In this document: piece after piece, positions 46,657-56,169 of the stretch | How positions within the stretch are numbered: the first letter of the stretch is position 1 | How the letters are laid out: each line of letters begins with the position of its first letter | Assembly (NCBI GenBank): GCA_965247705.1 | Contig: CBDFHV010000079.1 | Location: 73,278 to 137,277, forward strand | Length of the DNA stretch: 64,000 nucleotides | Origin: CBDFHV01 sp965247705 | GTDB taxonomy: Bacteria; Pseudomonadota; Alphaproteobacteria; Rhodospirillales; CAMCUA01 | Reading direction: 5' to 3' | The notes under the pieces: model-generated | Told to the model about the DNA's origin: nothing | Databases searched by the model: none | Seen by the model: only the letters and a program-made list of their open reading frames with translations | Made by a program: the position numbers and the translations under genes

Positions 46657-47363
46657 CCGCCGAGGAATATTCGCCGCACTTCGGAATCGGCGGCGAGCGC
46701 GGATGCGTCGCCATCCCGCGCATTGCGGCCATCGACGAAGATATAGGCGCGGTTCGAGATGCCGAGCGCCGCCAACGCGTTCTGCTCGACGATGGCAATC
46801 GATACGTCGTCCTCGTTGATGGACATGATGGTCCGAAAGAGCCGCTCCGTGGCGATGGGCGACAGGCCGGCGGATGGTTCGTCCAGCAGCAACAGGGTCG
46901 GTTCCACCATCAGGGCCGTCGCCATCGCCAGGATTTGTCGCTGGCCACCGGACAACGTGCGTGCCTGCTGCCGGCGTTTCTCCGCGAGTTCGGGAAATCG
47001 CTCGAAAATGTCGGCAATGCGCTGGCGCGTCGTGGCCGGCTCCAGAAATCCGCCCATTTCCAGGTTTTCACGAACGCTGAGGGACGGAAAGACATTCTGC
47101 TCCTGGGGGACGAAGGCAATCCCCCGTTCGGCGATGGCGCGGGCGCCGGTATTCTGAATCTCCACCCCGTCCAGGGCGATCCGCCCTTGAGCGGCCGACA
47201 GCAGGCCGGCGACAACCTTGAAAAAGGTCGATTTGCCGGCGCCGTTCGGGCCGATGATGGAGACGATTTCGCCGGGCTCGACGCGAACCGAGACATCCCG
47301 CAAAACGATGTCGGTCGCCGAATAGCCGGCGACGATGCCTTCGGCGACCAACTGGCCCGCCAT
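46653..47363 (-). CDS. livF: Branched-chain amino acid-type ABC ATPase LivF
   Basis: 236 residues from ATG 47363. Walker A GPNGAGKSTFFKVVAG, signature LSGGQRQILAMATALM and Walker B LLLLDEPSAGLSP are intact, and the short C-terminus is typical of LivF. It pairs with LivG, whose stop is 2 bp upstream. Together they would drive the LivH/LivM channel encoded 3 kb downstream. Confidence 0.94.
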   Translation of the reverse strand: MAGQLVAEGIVAGYSATDIVLRDVSVRVEPGEIVSIIGPNGAGKSTFFKVVAGLLSAAQGRIALDGVEIQNTGARAIAERGIAFVPQEQNVFPSLSVRENLEMGGFLEPATTRQRIADIFERFPELAEKRRQQARTLSGGQRQILAMATALMVEPTLLLLDEPSAGLSPIATERLFRTIMSINEDDVSIAIVEQNALAALGISNRAYIFVDGRNARDGDASALAADSEVRRIFLGG

Positions 47364-47365
47364 GG

Positions 47366-48133
47366 TTAGGTTCTCACCGACGGCCGGCTCATATAGGCGT
47401 CCTGTACCGACCGATCGGCGGCGATCTTCTCGAAGGTGCCGCTCGCCAGTGTCATCCCCTCCGCCATGACGATGACCGGGTCGCATAGCTTGGCGATCAT
47501 GTTCATGTTGTGCTCAATGACCAGAAGGGTACGTCCTTCGTCGCGCAGGTTTCGCAGATGCTGGGCCAGCTTATCGGCCAACGTCGGATTGACTCCGGCG
47601 ATCGGCTCGTCCAACAGAATCATCCGGGGTTCGGCCATCAAGGCGCGGCCCAGTTCCAACAATTTCTTCTGGCCACCGGATATTTCGGAGGCCCGACTGT
47701 CCAGGATGTGTGTCAGCGATAGGCGATCGGCAACGGCCATCGCCTTGTCTATCAACGCCCGCTCCCGCCGCCGGGCGCGTGGCATGCCGACAAGGGCGTC
47801 GAAAAGGGACTCGCCGGGCTGCTTGGGGCCATAGAGCAACAGGTTCTCCATCACCGTCAGGCGCGGAAAGCCCCGGGCAATTTGAAACGTCCGCACCAGG
47901 CCGCGTCGCGAAATGTATTCCGCCCGCTTTCCGGTAATGTCCGTGCCGTCGAAACTTACGCGTCCGCCATGGGGGCGAAGCAATCCGGAGACGATATTGA
48001 ACAAGGTGGTCTTGCCGGCGCCGTTCGGTCCGATCAGCCCCGTGATGGTGCCCGCCTCGACGCCGAAGCTGACCCCGGCGAGGGCGCTGACTCCGTAGAA
48101 ATGACGATGAAGATCGGTGACCTCAAAGAGCAA
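47366..48133 (-). CDS. livG: Branched-chain amino acid-type ABC ATPase LivG
   Basis: 255 residues. Walker A GPNGAGKTTLFNIVSG, signature ISGGQKKLLELGRALM and Walker B MILLDEPIAGVNPTLAD fit LivG, as does the C-terminal GTFEKIAADRSVQDAYM. It follows hyuB by 135 bp on the same strand and leads directly into livF. The operon therefore combines uptake ATPases with hydantoinase subunits, linking transport and catabolism. Confidence 0.94.
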   Translation of the reverse strand: MLFEVTDLHRHFYGVSALAGVSFGVEAGTITGLIGPNGAGKTTLFNIVSGLLRPHGGRVSFDGTDITGKRAEYISRRGLVRTFQIARGFPRLTVMENLLLYGPKQPGESLFDALVGMPRARRRERALIDKAMAVADRLSLTHILDSRASEISGGQKKLLELGRALMAEPRMILLDEPIAGVNPTLADKLAQHLRNLRDEGRTLLVIEHNMNMIAKLCDPVIVMAEGMTLASGTFEKIAADRSVQDAYMSRPSVRT

Positions 48134-48268
48134 CGTCCGGGTCCTCTAATATGTCGCCGTGACGTGGATTTCGCATTGATGCCAGGCCGTCCGCCCCGGC
48201 ATCGATCGCCGCCCGCGCGATCTCGACCGAGCCGAGATCGATTTCCGCCCAGGTCGGCCGCTCGACGG

Positions 48269-50119
48269 TCACGGCCGACGCCTTGGCGCGGGTCGCGCGG
48301 CCCCGATATCGGCGAGCCGGAGGCCGAGGGAGCGGACGAAGTGCGCGACGTGGCTGGCCGGCCCTTGCGGTCGCCGTCCAGCGGCCGCCTTGCGCTTGCG
48401 CAACCGCCGGGTGGCCGACTCGTTGACGGTCATGGTTCCGGCGTCGATCACCACCCCGAACTCGCGCTTGACGTAATCGAGGCCGAATTTGTCGTCGAGC
48501 ACGTCCTCGAGGACCATGGCGGGGTCCCGTTCCAGGGGATCTCCATAACCGCCGGCCCCGGGCAGGGTGTGGCACACCGAGTCGCCCTTCCTCAAGTCGG
48601 TGCTCTCGCGGGGCAGGACCGGCAGAACCTGCTGGTCGGCCCCCGGGTTGAGGATGTTGAACGACGGCGTCCCCGACTTGCCGCCGGCGAGGCCGTAGGG
48701 CTGGTGGCGGCGGCGGTCGGAGCGGATGGTGAACACCGCCTCGTCGGCGAGCAGGCGCCATTCGCGGGTGATCGCCATGCCGCCCCGGTATTTGCCGGGT
48801 CCGCCGGAATCCTTGACCAGCCCGTAACGCACCACCTCGATGGGATTGTCCGATTCGATGAACTCGATGGGCTGGTTGGACTGGTTGGCGGCCAGGTTGG
48901 CCAGTCCGTCGACCCCGTCCCGGTCGGGACGGCCGCCCCAGGAGCCGAGAAACGACTCGGTGAAAACGAAGGGTTCGCCGTTGTGCCGGCCGCCGATGCT
49001 GGGATTGGCGGCGCCGCCCTCGCCGGCCGCCGGAACCCGCTCGGGGACCGCCTTGGCGAGGGCCCCGAGAACGGTGTCCGCGGCACGAAAACCGGTGATG
49101 CCGCGCGCGTTGGCGGCCGCCGGAAGATGCGGATTGACGATGCTGCCGGGCGGCGCGATGACCTTGATCGGCCGCATGTAGCCCTCGGCGTTGGGGATCG
49201 CCGCCCGGACCATACAGCGCAGGGCCAGGTAGGTGGCCGAGTAGATGAAGGGTCCCGGCGCATTGATCGCCGCCTTGACCTGGGGCGAAGTGCCCGTCCA
49301 GTCGGCCGTAATGTCGTCGCCGTCGACGGTCATCTTGACCTGGAAGACCACCGGCTCAGGCGTATGGCCGAAGCCGTCTATGTAGTCGGTGAAGTCGTAC
49401 GCGCCATCGGGCAGGGAGCGGATCTCGTCGCGCATCACGCGCTCGGCGTAATCGTGCATCTCGTCGAGGTAGTCGCGCAGCACGGGCGCGCCATAGCGCT
49501 CCAGCAGTTCCACGAAGGCCTTCCCGCCGGCGTGGCAGGCCGCCACCTGGGCCCGCAGATCGCCGAGCACCTTCTTGGGCACGCGGACGTTCTTTTCGAT
49601 GATCGTCAACAGCATCTCGCTGGGGCGCCCGCCGTCATGGAGCTTGAGAAGGGGAATGCGCAGTCCTTCCTGATAGATCTCGGTGGCGTGCACGGCGGTA
49701 CCGCCCGGCGTAATGCCGCCGACGTCGGTGTGGTGGACCAGGGTCGTCGCGTAGCCCTCGACCGTGCCCTCGTGGAAGATCGGCATGGTCAAGTAAATGT
49801 CGGGCAGATGCATGCCGCCGCCGCCGTAGGGGTCGTTGACGGCGAAGATATCGCCCGGCCGCATGTTCTCGCCGTACTGCTCGATCAGGATTTGCATGGC
49901 GAAGGGGAAGGACCCCAAGTGCAGGGCCGTCAACAGGCCCTGGGCCACCATGCGGCCCTGGCCGTCGCAAACGGCGGTCGAATAGTCCAGGGAATCGCGG
50001 CAAATCGCGGAATGGGCGCTGCGCATGATGACCAGCGCCATTTCGTCGGCGATGGAATCGAGGGCGTTCTTGACCACCTCGAACGTCACCGGATCGATGG
50101 ATCGGGTCATGGCTGTCAC
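48269..50119 (-). CDS. hyuB: Hydantoinase B/oxoprolinase family subunit
   Basis: 616 residues from GTG 50119, overlapping the hyuA stop as GTGA. HyuB features include DPVTFEVVKNALDSIADEM at the start, IFAVNDPYGGGGMHLPD, and LPGAGGYGDPLERDP near the end. The last 40 residues are Arg/Pro-rich (AARPAPRRRP) and look unlike the family, so the tail may be extended by a frameshift. With HyuA it forms the ATP-dependent enzyme opening hydantoin, 5-oxoproline or similar cyclic imide/lactam rings. Confidence 0.92.
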   Translation of the reverse strand: MTAMTRSIDPVTFEVVKNALDSIADEMALVIMRSAHSAICRDSLDYSTAVCDGQGRMVAQGLLTALHLGSFPFAMQILIEQYGENMRPGDIFAVNDPYGGGGMHLPDIYLTMPIFHEGTVEGYATTLVHHTDVGGITPGGTAVHATEIYQEGLRIPLLKLHDGGRPSEMLLTIIEKNVRVPKKVLGDLRAQVAACHAGGKAFVELLERYGAPVLRDYLDEMHDYAERVMRDEIRSLPDGAYDFTDYIDGFGHTPEPVVFQVKMTVDGDDITADWTGTSPQVKAAINAPGPFIYSATYLALRCMVRAAIPNAEGYMRPIKVIAPPGSIVNPHLPAAANARGITGFRAADTVLGALAKAVPERVPAAGEGGAANPSIGGRHNGEPFVFTESFLGSWGGRPDRDGVDGLANLAANQSNQPIEFIESDNPIEVVRYGLVKDSGGPGKYRGGMAITREWRLLADEAVFTIRSDRRRHQPYGLAGGKSGTPSFNILNPGADQQVLPVLPRESTDLRKGDSVCHTLPGAGGYGDPLERDPAMVLEDVLDDKFGLDYVKREFGVVIDAGTMTVNESATRRLRKRKAAAGRRPQGPASHVAHFVRSLGLRLADIGAARPAPRRRP

Positions 50120-52221
50120 GCCTTGGTTATGAGGATGTTGCCGCGTCCGTCCAATACCGCCCGCCAGCCCGGCGGCACGACCGTGGTGGCATCGTATTCC
50201 TCGACGATAAGGGGACCCGCGCGCGCCTCGTCGAGGAGGTCGCCACGCCCTACCACCGGCGTCTCCATGAGACCATGGACGGCGCCGAAATAGGCCTCGC
50301 GCCGACGGTGCCGGTCGGCCGCGCCGGTGCCGTGACCGCCGACCGCCTGGGCGGGGTCGATGTCCCTGGGACCGGGCGGGTCGGCGCCGCCAACGACCCT
50401 CAGGTTGACCAGGTCCACCGGCTCGTCGTCGGCGCGGTGGCCATAGGTCCTCAGGTGCTCCTCGCTGAACCCCTCGACCATGGCGGCGATCCCCGACGGT
50501 GTGGTAACGGGGATCGTCAACTCGTAGGCCTGTCCCGAATAGCGCAGGTCGGCCTGGCGCAGGACCGACATCTGGTCGGGCCCGAATCCGTCGGCCGCCA
50601 GGGCCGAACGCGCCTGCGCCTCCAGGGCGCCAAAGGTCCGTTCGATTTCGCCTTCGTCCGCCTCGCCGGCGCGGCGGAAGAGGGTCTGCACATATTCGTG
50701 CTCGATCTTCGAAAACAGAAGCCCGAAGGCGCTGAACAACCCCGGGCTGGGCGGCACGATGATGCGCGTCATCTGCAACTGGGTGGCCACCTCGGCGGCC
50801 AGCGCCGGACCACTGCCACCGAAGGCGAACAGGGTGAAGCCCCTGGGGTCTCGGCCACGATAGGTGGACACCGCCTTGACGGCGCGCATCATGGTGGCGC
50901 CGGCAACCACTTGAATGCCGTGGGCGGCCTCCAGGAGGTTCTTGCCCAGGGCATCGGCCACCCGCGCCCGCATCACCCGACGGGACTTCTCGGCATTGAG
51001 CCGCATCTCACCGCCGACCAGATAGTCGGGATTGAAATAGCCGAGGACGACCAGGGCATCGGTCAGGGTTGGCTCCTCGCCGCCGTTGTCGTAGCACACC
51101 GGCCCCGGTACGGCGCCGGCGCTGCTGGGCCCGACCAGAAGCCGGCCGTCCTTTTCGACCGATACGATGCTGCCGCCGCCGGCGCCGATTTCCGAGACGT
51201 CGACCACCGACAGCTTAAGGGCATGGCCGCCGCCCTTGACCAGTTGGCTGCTCAGGTTGATGCCGGCCCCGACCTCGTACTCCGAGGTCTTGGTGACCTG
51301 GCCGTTCTCGACGATCGAGGCCTTGGCGGTGGTCCCCCCCATGTCCAGGGTGATGACATTGGGATAACCGGACTTGTGGGCGCTCCGGGCTGCCCCGATG
51401 ACCCCCGCCGCGGGTCCGGATTCGACGATGCTGGCCGGTTTCGCCATCACCGCTTCGGTGCGCATGATGCCGCCATTGGACTGCATGACCTGAAGGGGCG
51501 CCTGGATGCCGATGGAGGCCAGCTTGTCCATGAGGGAGTGCAGGTAGTTGGCGACCAACGGGCCGACATAGGCGTTGATCACCGTCGTCGAGGTACGTTC
51601 GTATTCGCGGAGCTCGGGCAGCACGTCGACGGAACAGGTGATGAAGACGCCGGCGGGCAGGGCCGCCCGGGCGATCTCGGCGACCCGTCGCTCGTGGGCG
51701 GGATTGGCATAGGAATGAAGGAGACAGATGGCCAGGGCCTCGATCCTCTGGCCCTCGATGCGCTCGACCACCGCCGCGACGCCCGTCTCGTCGAGGGGTT
51801 TCTTGATCTCGCCGTGGGAACCCATGCGCTCGTCGACCTCGAAGCGCAGGCGGCGCGCCACCAGGGGCGGCACCTTGTCATAGAAGAAATTGTAGAGCTC
51901 GGGGATACGGATGCGACGCAGCTCCAGGACATCGCGGAAGCCGGCGGTGGTGATCAGCGCCGTCCTCGCCCCCTTCTTCTCGATGATCGCATTGGTGACC
52001 ACGGTGGTGCCATGAACCACCGCGTCAACGGCCCCCGGATCTACGGCGGTCTCCTCGAGCAACCGCTGGAGGCCGTCCATGATGGCGCGACCGTAGTCGT
52101 CGGGGGTGGACGATATCTTTCTGGTGGCGACGGAGCCGTCGCTGCCCAGCAGCACGATGTCGGTAAAGGTGCCGCCGATATCCGCGCCCGCCCGGTACCG
52201 GATTCCATTGGTTGATGTCAT
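50116..52221 (-). CDS. hyuA: Hydantoinase A/oxoprolinase family subunit
   Basis: 701 residues. The ASKHA-type ATP-binding start is ADIGGTFTDIVLLGSDG, followed by HGTTVVTNAIIEKKGA, GGTTAKASIVENG and FGGSGPALAAEVA. It couples ATP hydrolysis to ring opening together with HyuB. The stretch GADPPGPRDIDPAQAVGG is degenerate compared with the surroundings but stays in frame. It begins a four-gene operon (hyuA-hyuB-livG-livF). The substrate could be a hydantoin, oxoproline, or an N-heterocycle product of the molybdenum hydroxylase. Confidence 0.93.
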   Translation of the reverse strand: MTSTNGIRYRAGADIGGTFTDIVLLGSDGSVATRKISSTPDDYGRAIMDGLQRLLEETAVDPGAVDAVVHGTTVVTNAIIEKKGARTALITTAGFRDVLELRRIRIPELYNFFYDKVPPLVARRLRFEVDERMGSHGEIKKPLDETGVAAVVERIEGQRIEALAICLLHSYANPAHERRVAEIARAALPAGVFITCSVDVLPELREYERTSTTVINAYVGPLVANYLHSLMDKLASIGIQAPLQVMQSNGGIMRTEAVMAKPASIVESGPAAGVIGAARSAHKSGYPNVITLDMGGTTAKASIVENGQVTKTSEYEVGAGINLSSQLVKGGGHALKLSVVDVSEIGAGGGSIVSVEKDGRLLVGPSSAGAVPGPVCYDNGGEEPTLTDALVVLGYFNPDYLVGGEMRLNAEKSRRVMRARVADALGKNLLEAAHGIQVVAGATMMRAVKAVSTYRGRDPRGFTLFAFGGSGPALAAEVATQLQMTRIIVPPSPGLFSAFGLLFSKIEHEYVQTLFRRAGEADEGEIERTFGALEAQARSALAADGFGPDQMSVLRQADLRYSGQAYELTIPVTTPSGIAAMVEGFSEEHLRTYGHRADDEPVDLVNLRVVGGADPPGPRDIDPAQAVGGHGTGAADRHRRREAYFGAVHGLMETPVVGRGDLLDEARAGPLIVEEYDATTVVPPGWRAVLDGRGNILITKA

Positions 52222-52526
52222 CGCAGTGCGATCATTGAACGCCTTTCCAATGACTTATTCTACTTTGGACGCAATCCGGGCGATGAGAACTTGGGAACCA
52301 AGCGAATACGAAGGTTACCGAATCCGTTGTCAATAGTCGAAGTCATGGGAGGATGAAATGAAGAGAACCACGCACGTGATCATGGCCGGCGTCAATTCCG
52401 TCAAGGCGAGATGTGCCGTGGTTCGAGATCCGGCGCATGGAGCTTTCGAACTGTCGCCGGACCCACGAGCCGGCCTTCGGCGAATCCCTTGGCCCAGACT
52501 CGTTGGTTCCGCGCGATCGCGCCTTG
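52222..52526. other. 305-bp intergenic stretch before hyuA
   Basis: No gene is supported. It holds the presumed hyuA promoter and a short palindrome CTTGG-GAA-CCAAG (52290-52302) that could bind a regulator. The rest shows no clear features. Confidence 0.4.
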
Positions 52527-53279
52527 TCAGGTGCCCCACGTCTGGCCGAACTCGGCGCGCAGGACGAGCTGGCCGGTGAAGGAACGGGCGTCCTGCAGGG
52601 CGAGCCAGACGGCGCACGGCCCGACTTCCGCCGGTTCCACCCGTTCATGCCAGTCTCCCTTGGCGAACGGTATGGCGGCCGAGCCCTCGCTTTTCATCGA
52701 GCCCGGGCTGAGGGCGTTGACCGCGATGTTGTGCTGGCGCACCTCTTCGGCCAGGCAGAAGGTAAACATGTGCACCGCCGCCTTGCTGGCACTGTAGGCG
52801 ACGCCGCCCCCGCCCTTGGGGTTGTTTCCCGCCCGCGAGCCGACATTGATAATACTGCCGCTGCCCTGGGCGATCATCGCCGGCAGGGCGGCTCTGCAGC
52901 ACAGGTACGGGCCGCGCGTATTGATCCGCATGATCTGGTCCCACCGGTCCGGCCCGATATCCTCGATGGTCTCGCCCATGGACATGACGCCGGCGTTGTT
53001 GAACAGCACGTCGATTCGCCCGTAGGTATCCACCGTCCGGCGGACCATGTTCGCGACCTCCGCCTCGACCGTGACGTCGCAGGCCAGGGACAGGACCTCA
53101 CCGCCGGCGTCGCCGATCGCATCGGCCGTCTCCGCCAGCGTCCCCGTCAGTCCCGTGGGCGATTGGCCCCGGGCGCCGATCACCACCGCCGCGCCCTGGC
53201 GGGCGAATTCCACGGCAATCGCCCGGCCGAGCCCCCGGCTCGCGCCGGTGACGATGGCGACCTTGTCCTTCAGTTTCAT
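52527..53279 (-). CDS. SDR-family oxidoreductase
   Basis: 250 residues. NAD(P) motif TGASRGLGRAIA, NNAG in VLFNNAGVMS, and the catalytic Ser/Tyr-x-x-x-Lys (VAYSASKAAVH) are complete. The C-terminus ends VLRAEFGQTWGT. It oxidises or reduces an alcohol/ketone; the substrate is unknown. Same strand as and upstream of hyuA, separated by 305 bp; it may or may not share its control. Confidence 0.92.
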   Translation of the reverse strand: MKLKDKVAIVTGASRGLGRAIAVEFARQGAAVVIGARGQSPTGLTGTLAETADAIGDAGGEVLSLACDVTVEAEVANMVRRTVDTYGRIDVLFNNAGVMSMGETIEDIGPDRWDQIMRINTRGPYLCCRAALPAMIAQGSGSIINVGSRAGNNPKGGGGVAYSASKAAVHMFTFCLAEEVRQHNIAVNALSPGSMKSEGSAAIPFAKGDWHERVEPAEVGPCAVWLALQDARSFTGQLVLRAEFGQTWGT

Positions 53280-53832
53280 GGCGCCTCTCCGTTGGTCGTG
53301 CTCGATTCTTCAAGTGTGAGAGCAGCTTTATCCGCCCACACGGAACCGGGTCGGTTCCGAACGATCGGATGTTGCTCCAGGAATTCAAGCGGGGGACTTT
53401 CGGCCGCACTCCATAGCCGGTAAAGCGGCTCGCCTCGAAAGCGCCCGCCCCGGCGATCCCCGGCAACGTCGCTGGGGCATACCCTTTTCCAGTCCTTGGC
53501 GTAACCTGGCGGTACCACGATGGCACTACGGACCACGCCCTACCAAAAGGCAATCGCGCTGGTGCCAAACTTATTGCGCAAATTCAAAATGAACCATGGT
53601 GCCCAGGGGCGGGGTGCCGTAAGTATGTGTTTTCAATGGCTTACGTCGAAGTGGGACATGTTGACTTCCCGACTTCCCGTAGCTTCACTCGGCATAGCTT
53701 TTTGCTGGCGCGACTGTCCCACGGGAGGCCGCAGGAACGTCCTGACGTCGCCGAGAACCGGCTACATGGCGCGCCTTCGCGGGCGGTGAGCGTCTCCGTC
53801 ATGTCGACTTGGCGTGCGCGCGTATGGACAAC
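53280..53832. other. 553-bp gap before the IS630 pair
   Basis: Frames are open in places but none resembles a known family or has a convincing start. It separates the catabolic region from the mobile region and may contain decayed genes. Confidence 0.4.
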
Positions 53833-53834
53833 TA

Positions 53835-54968
53835 GTGTTCCGCTCGAAACAAATGATTCCCATCGGGCAGGTGTGATGCGATTCTGGGTTCATGGGGAAG
53901 AAAGTGAGGATCCAGCTGGCGCCTGGGGATCAGGACAGGCTGGAGGCGTTGATCGCCAATGGCAACACGCCGCAGAAGCATGTCCGACGGGCTCGGATTG
54001 TACGGCTGGCCGGCGACGGCGTTGGCACCGATGAGATCCAGCGCCGCTTGGGCGTGAGCAAACCGACCATCCGACGCTGGCGGACGCGCTATGTGGAGGC
54101 CGGCGTGGACGGTTTGTGCCGCGATAAGACGCGCCCGCCGGGCAAGGCACCGCTTGCGGCGGATGTGGTCATGCGGGTGATCGAGAAGACCAAGACGGAA
54201 ACGCCGCCGGACGCGACCCACTGGAGCCTGCGAACGATGGCCAAGGCGGTGGGCATCGCGCCGTCGAGCGTTCAGGCGATCTGGAAGGCACATGAGCTGA
54301 AACCGCATCTGGTGGCGACTTTCAAGCTGTCCAATGATCCGCGGTTTGCCGAGAACGTCGAGGACGTGGTCGGGCTGTATGTCAACCCGCCGGAGCACGC
54401 CATCGTCCTGTCGGTGGACGAGAAGTCCCAGATCCAGGCACTCGACCGCACCCAGCCGGGCCTGCCGATGAAGAAGGGCCGGGCCGGCACCATGACCCAC
54501 GACTATAAGCGCCACGGCACCACCACCCTGTTCGCGGCGCTCGACGTGCTCGACGGCACGGTCATCGGCCAATGCATGCAGAAGCATCGCCATCAGGAGT
54601 TCATCCGCTTCTTGAACAAGATCAACCGCGCGACGTCGAAGCACCTGGCTCTCCACCTGATCGTCGACAACTACGCCGCCCACAAGACGCCGGAGGTCAA
54701 GCGCTGGCTGAAACGCCATCCCCGGTTCCACCTGCATTTCACGCCGACCTCGGCGTCGTGGCTCAACTTGGTCGAACGCTTCTTTGCCGAGATCACCCGA
54801 AAGCGCATCCGTCGCGGCGTGTTTCACTCCATCGTCGAATTGCAAATGGCCATCAACGACTACCTCGACCAGCACAACGCCGACCCCAAGCCTTTCGCCT
54901 GGACGGCTTCCGCCAGTTCCATCATCGATAAGGTCAACCGAGGGAAACAAGCGTTGGAATCGCTACAC
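53835..54968 (+). mobile_element. IS630-family element 1, 1134 bp
   Basis: Flanked by TA (53833-53834 and 54969-54970), the duplication made by IS630 elements. The ends share GTGT next to the TA and imperfect inward similarity. It carries one full transposase gene. Its right-hand TA is also the left TA of element 2. Confidence 0.85.
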
Positions 54969-54971
54969 TAG
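53892..54971 (+). CDS. IS630-family transposase (element 1)
   Basis: 359 residues. The N-terminal helix-turn-helix (RRLGVSKPTIRRWRTRYVEAG) is followed by the DDE core: D in LSVDEKSQIQALDRTQPG, D in LIVDNYAAHKTPEV, and E in SWLNLVERFFAEITRKRI. All three acids are present. The stop TAG is partly formed by the target TA and the first base of the next element (54969-54971). Confidence 0.93.
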   Translation: MGKKVRIQLAPGDQDRLEALIANGNTPQKHVRRARIVRLAGDGVGTDEIQRRLGVSKPTIRRWRTRYVEAGVDGLCRDKTRPPGKAPLAADVVMRVIEKTKTETPPDATHWSLRTMAKAVGIAPSSVQAIWKAHELKPHLVATFKLSNDPRFAENVEDVVGLYVNPPEHAIVLSVDEKSQIQALDRTQPGLPMKKGRAGTMTHDYKRHGTTTLFAALDVLDGTVIGQCMQKHRHQEFIRFLNKINRATSKHLALHLIVDNYAAHKTPEVKRWLKRHPRFHLHFTPTSASWLNLVERFFAEITRKRIRRGVFHSIVELQMAINDYLDQHNADPKPFAWTASASSIIDKVNRGKQALESLH

Positions 54972-56065
54972 TGGATCGACTCTAACATTTCCTTCCCACG
55001 CTTGACGGCGGCGATTACGCGGTCTGGGTCGGCGGTCCAGACGAAGGGCCTGGGCTCGGAGTTTGTCTCGGCGATGAAGTGGTTGATGGCGGCCTGTAGT
55101 TCGACGACGGAGTGAAAGACGCCGCGTTTCAGGCGGCGTCTTGTGAGTTTGGCGAAGAAGCCTTCGACGGCGTTGAGCCAGGACGCCGAAGTCGGCGTGA
55201 AGTGGAACGTCCAGCGCGGATGCCGTGCGAGCCATTTGCGCACCTTGGGATGCTTGTGGGTCGCATAGTTGTCGAGGATCGCGTGGATCGTCTTGCCCGC
55301 CGGCACCTGCGCCTCGACGGCGTTGAGGAAGCGGATGAACTCCTGATGCCGATGCCGCTGCATGTTGCGGCCAATGACGGTGCCATCGAGCACGTTGAGC
55401 GCGGCGAACAGCGTCGTCGTGCCGTTGCGCTTGTCGTCGTGGGTCATGGTGCCGGCGCGGCCCTTCTTCATGGGCAGGCCGGGCTGGGTGCGGTCGAGCG
55501 CCTGGATCTGGCTCTTCTCGTCGACCGAAAGCACGACGGCATGCGCGGGCGGGTCGACGTAGAGGCCGACGACGTCCTTGAGCTTCTCGGCGAACCTGGG
55601 GTCGTTCGACAGTTTGAACGTGCGGATGCGGTGCGGCGCGAGCTGGTGGGCTTTCAGGATGCGTTGCACCGAACGCAAGCTGACGCCCGCCGCCTTCGCC
55701 AGCATGCGACCCGTCCAGTGCGTCGCTTCTCCCGGTGGCGGCCCGAGTGCCAGATCGACGACGCGCGCCACCGTGTCGGGCGGCAGCGGCGTCTTGCCGG
55801 GCCGGCGCGTCTTGTCGCGCACCAGACCCTCGACGCCCTCCGTCATGAAGCGTGCCTGCCATGTCCAGACCACGGGCTTCGACTTGCCCGTCCGGCGCAT
55901 GATCTCGGTGGTGCCACACCCATCGGCGGTGGCGAGGACAATGTTCGCACGCCAGACATGCTTTTGCGGCGTGCAGCGAGCGGAGACGATCGCCTCAAGG
56001 CGACGACGATCTTCCCGCGTGACGTTGACGACGATCCCTGCTCTCATCGGCGGAGCTTGAACCAA
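54968..56065 (-). CDS. IS630-family transposase (element 2)
   Basis: 365 residues from ATG 56065; ATG 56047 (MRAGIVVNVTRED) is an alternative. The helix-turn-helix is MRRTGKSKPVVWTWQARFMTEG; catalytic acids are in LSVDEKSQIQALDRTQPG, ILDNYATHKHPKV and SWLNAVEGFFAKLTRRRL. It is a paralogue of element 1, clearly related but far from identical. Its stop codon lies across the shared CTAG, overlapping the stop of element 1 on the opposite strand by four bases. Confidence 0.93.
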   Translation of the reverse strand: MVQAPPMRAGIVVNVTREDRRRLEAIVSARCTPQKHVWRANIVLATADGCGTTEIMRRTGKSKPVVWTWQARFMTEGVEGLVRDKTRRPGKTPLPPDTVARVVDLALGPPPGEATHWTGRMLAKAAGVSLRSVQRILKAHQLAPHRIRTFKLSNDPRFAEKLKDVVGLYVDPPAHAVVLSVDEKSQIQALDRTQPGLPMKKGRAGTMTHDDKRNGTTTLFAALNVLDGTVIGRNMQRHRHQEFIRFLNAVEAQVPAGKTIHAILDNYATHKHPKVRKWLARHPRWTFHFTPTSASWLNAVEGFFAKLTRRRLKRGVFHSVVELQAAINHFIAETNSEPRPFVWTADPDRVIAAVKRGKEMLESIH

Positions 56066-56104
56066 TTCGGCCGAATTGGGAATCGTCCGTATGCGTCAGA
56101 CCAC
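54971..56104 (-). mobile_element. IS630-family element 2, 1134 bp
   Basis: Lies directly against element 1, sharing the TA at 54969-54970, with the other TA at 56105-56106. Both elements are exactly 1134 bp between TAs. The ends share GTGG next to the TA. It was inserted just before a tRNA fragment. Confidence 0.85.
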
Positions 56105-56113
56105 TAGATGCGA

Positions 56114-56166
56114 TCGTCAGGCTCATAGCATGAAGGTCGTAGGTTCAAATCCTGCCCCCGCAACCA
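56114..56166 (+). tRNA. Degenerate 3' fragment of initiator tRNA-Met (attachment-site scar)
   Basis: The sequence contains the 3' two-thirds of initiator tRNA: TCGTCAGGCTCATA (anticodon CAT), then GAAGGTCGTAGGTTCAAATC (T arm) and CCTGCCCCCGCAACCA. The anticodon stem is damaged (CAGG faces CATG) and no convincing acceptor 5' half precedes it. It cannot be a functional tRNA. Such 3' fragments are left at the ends of islands that integrate into tRNA genes. Confidence 0.75.
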
Positions 56167-56169
56167 AAT

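Noticed and set aside
48123..48761. 212-residue minus-strand frame at the end of hyuB
   Set aside because: Pro/Arg-rich out-of-frame reading of hyuB; only the end region might contain the natural hyuB tail after a frameshift.
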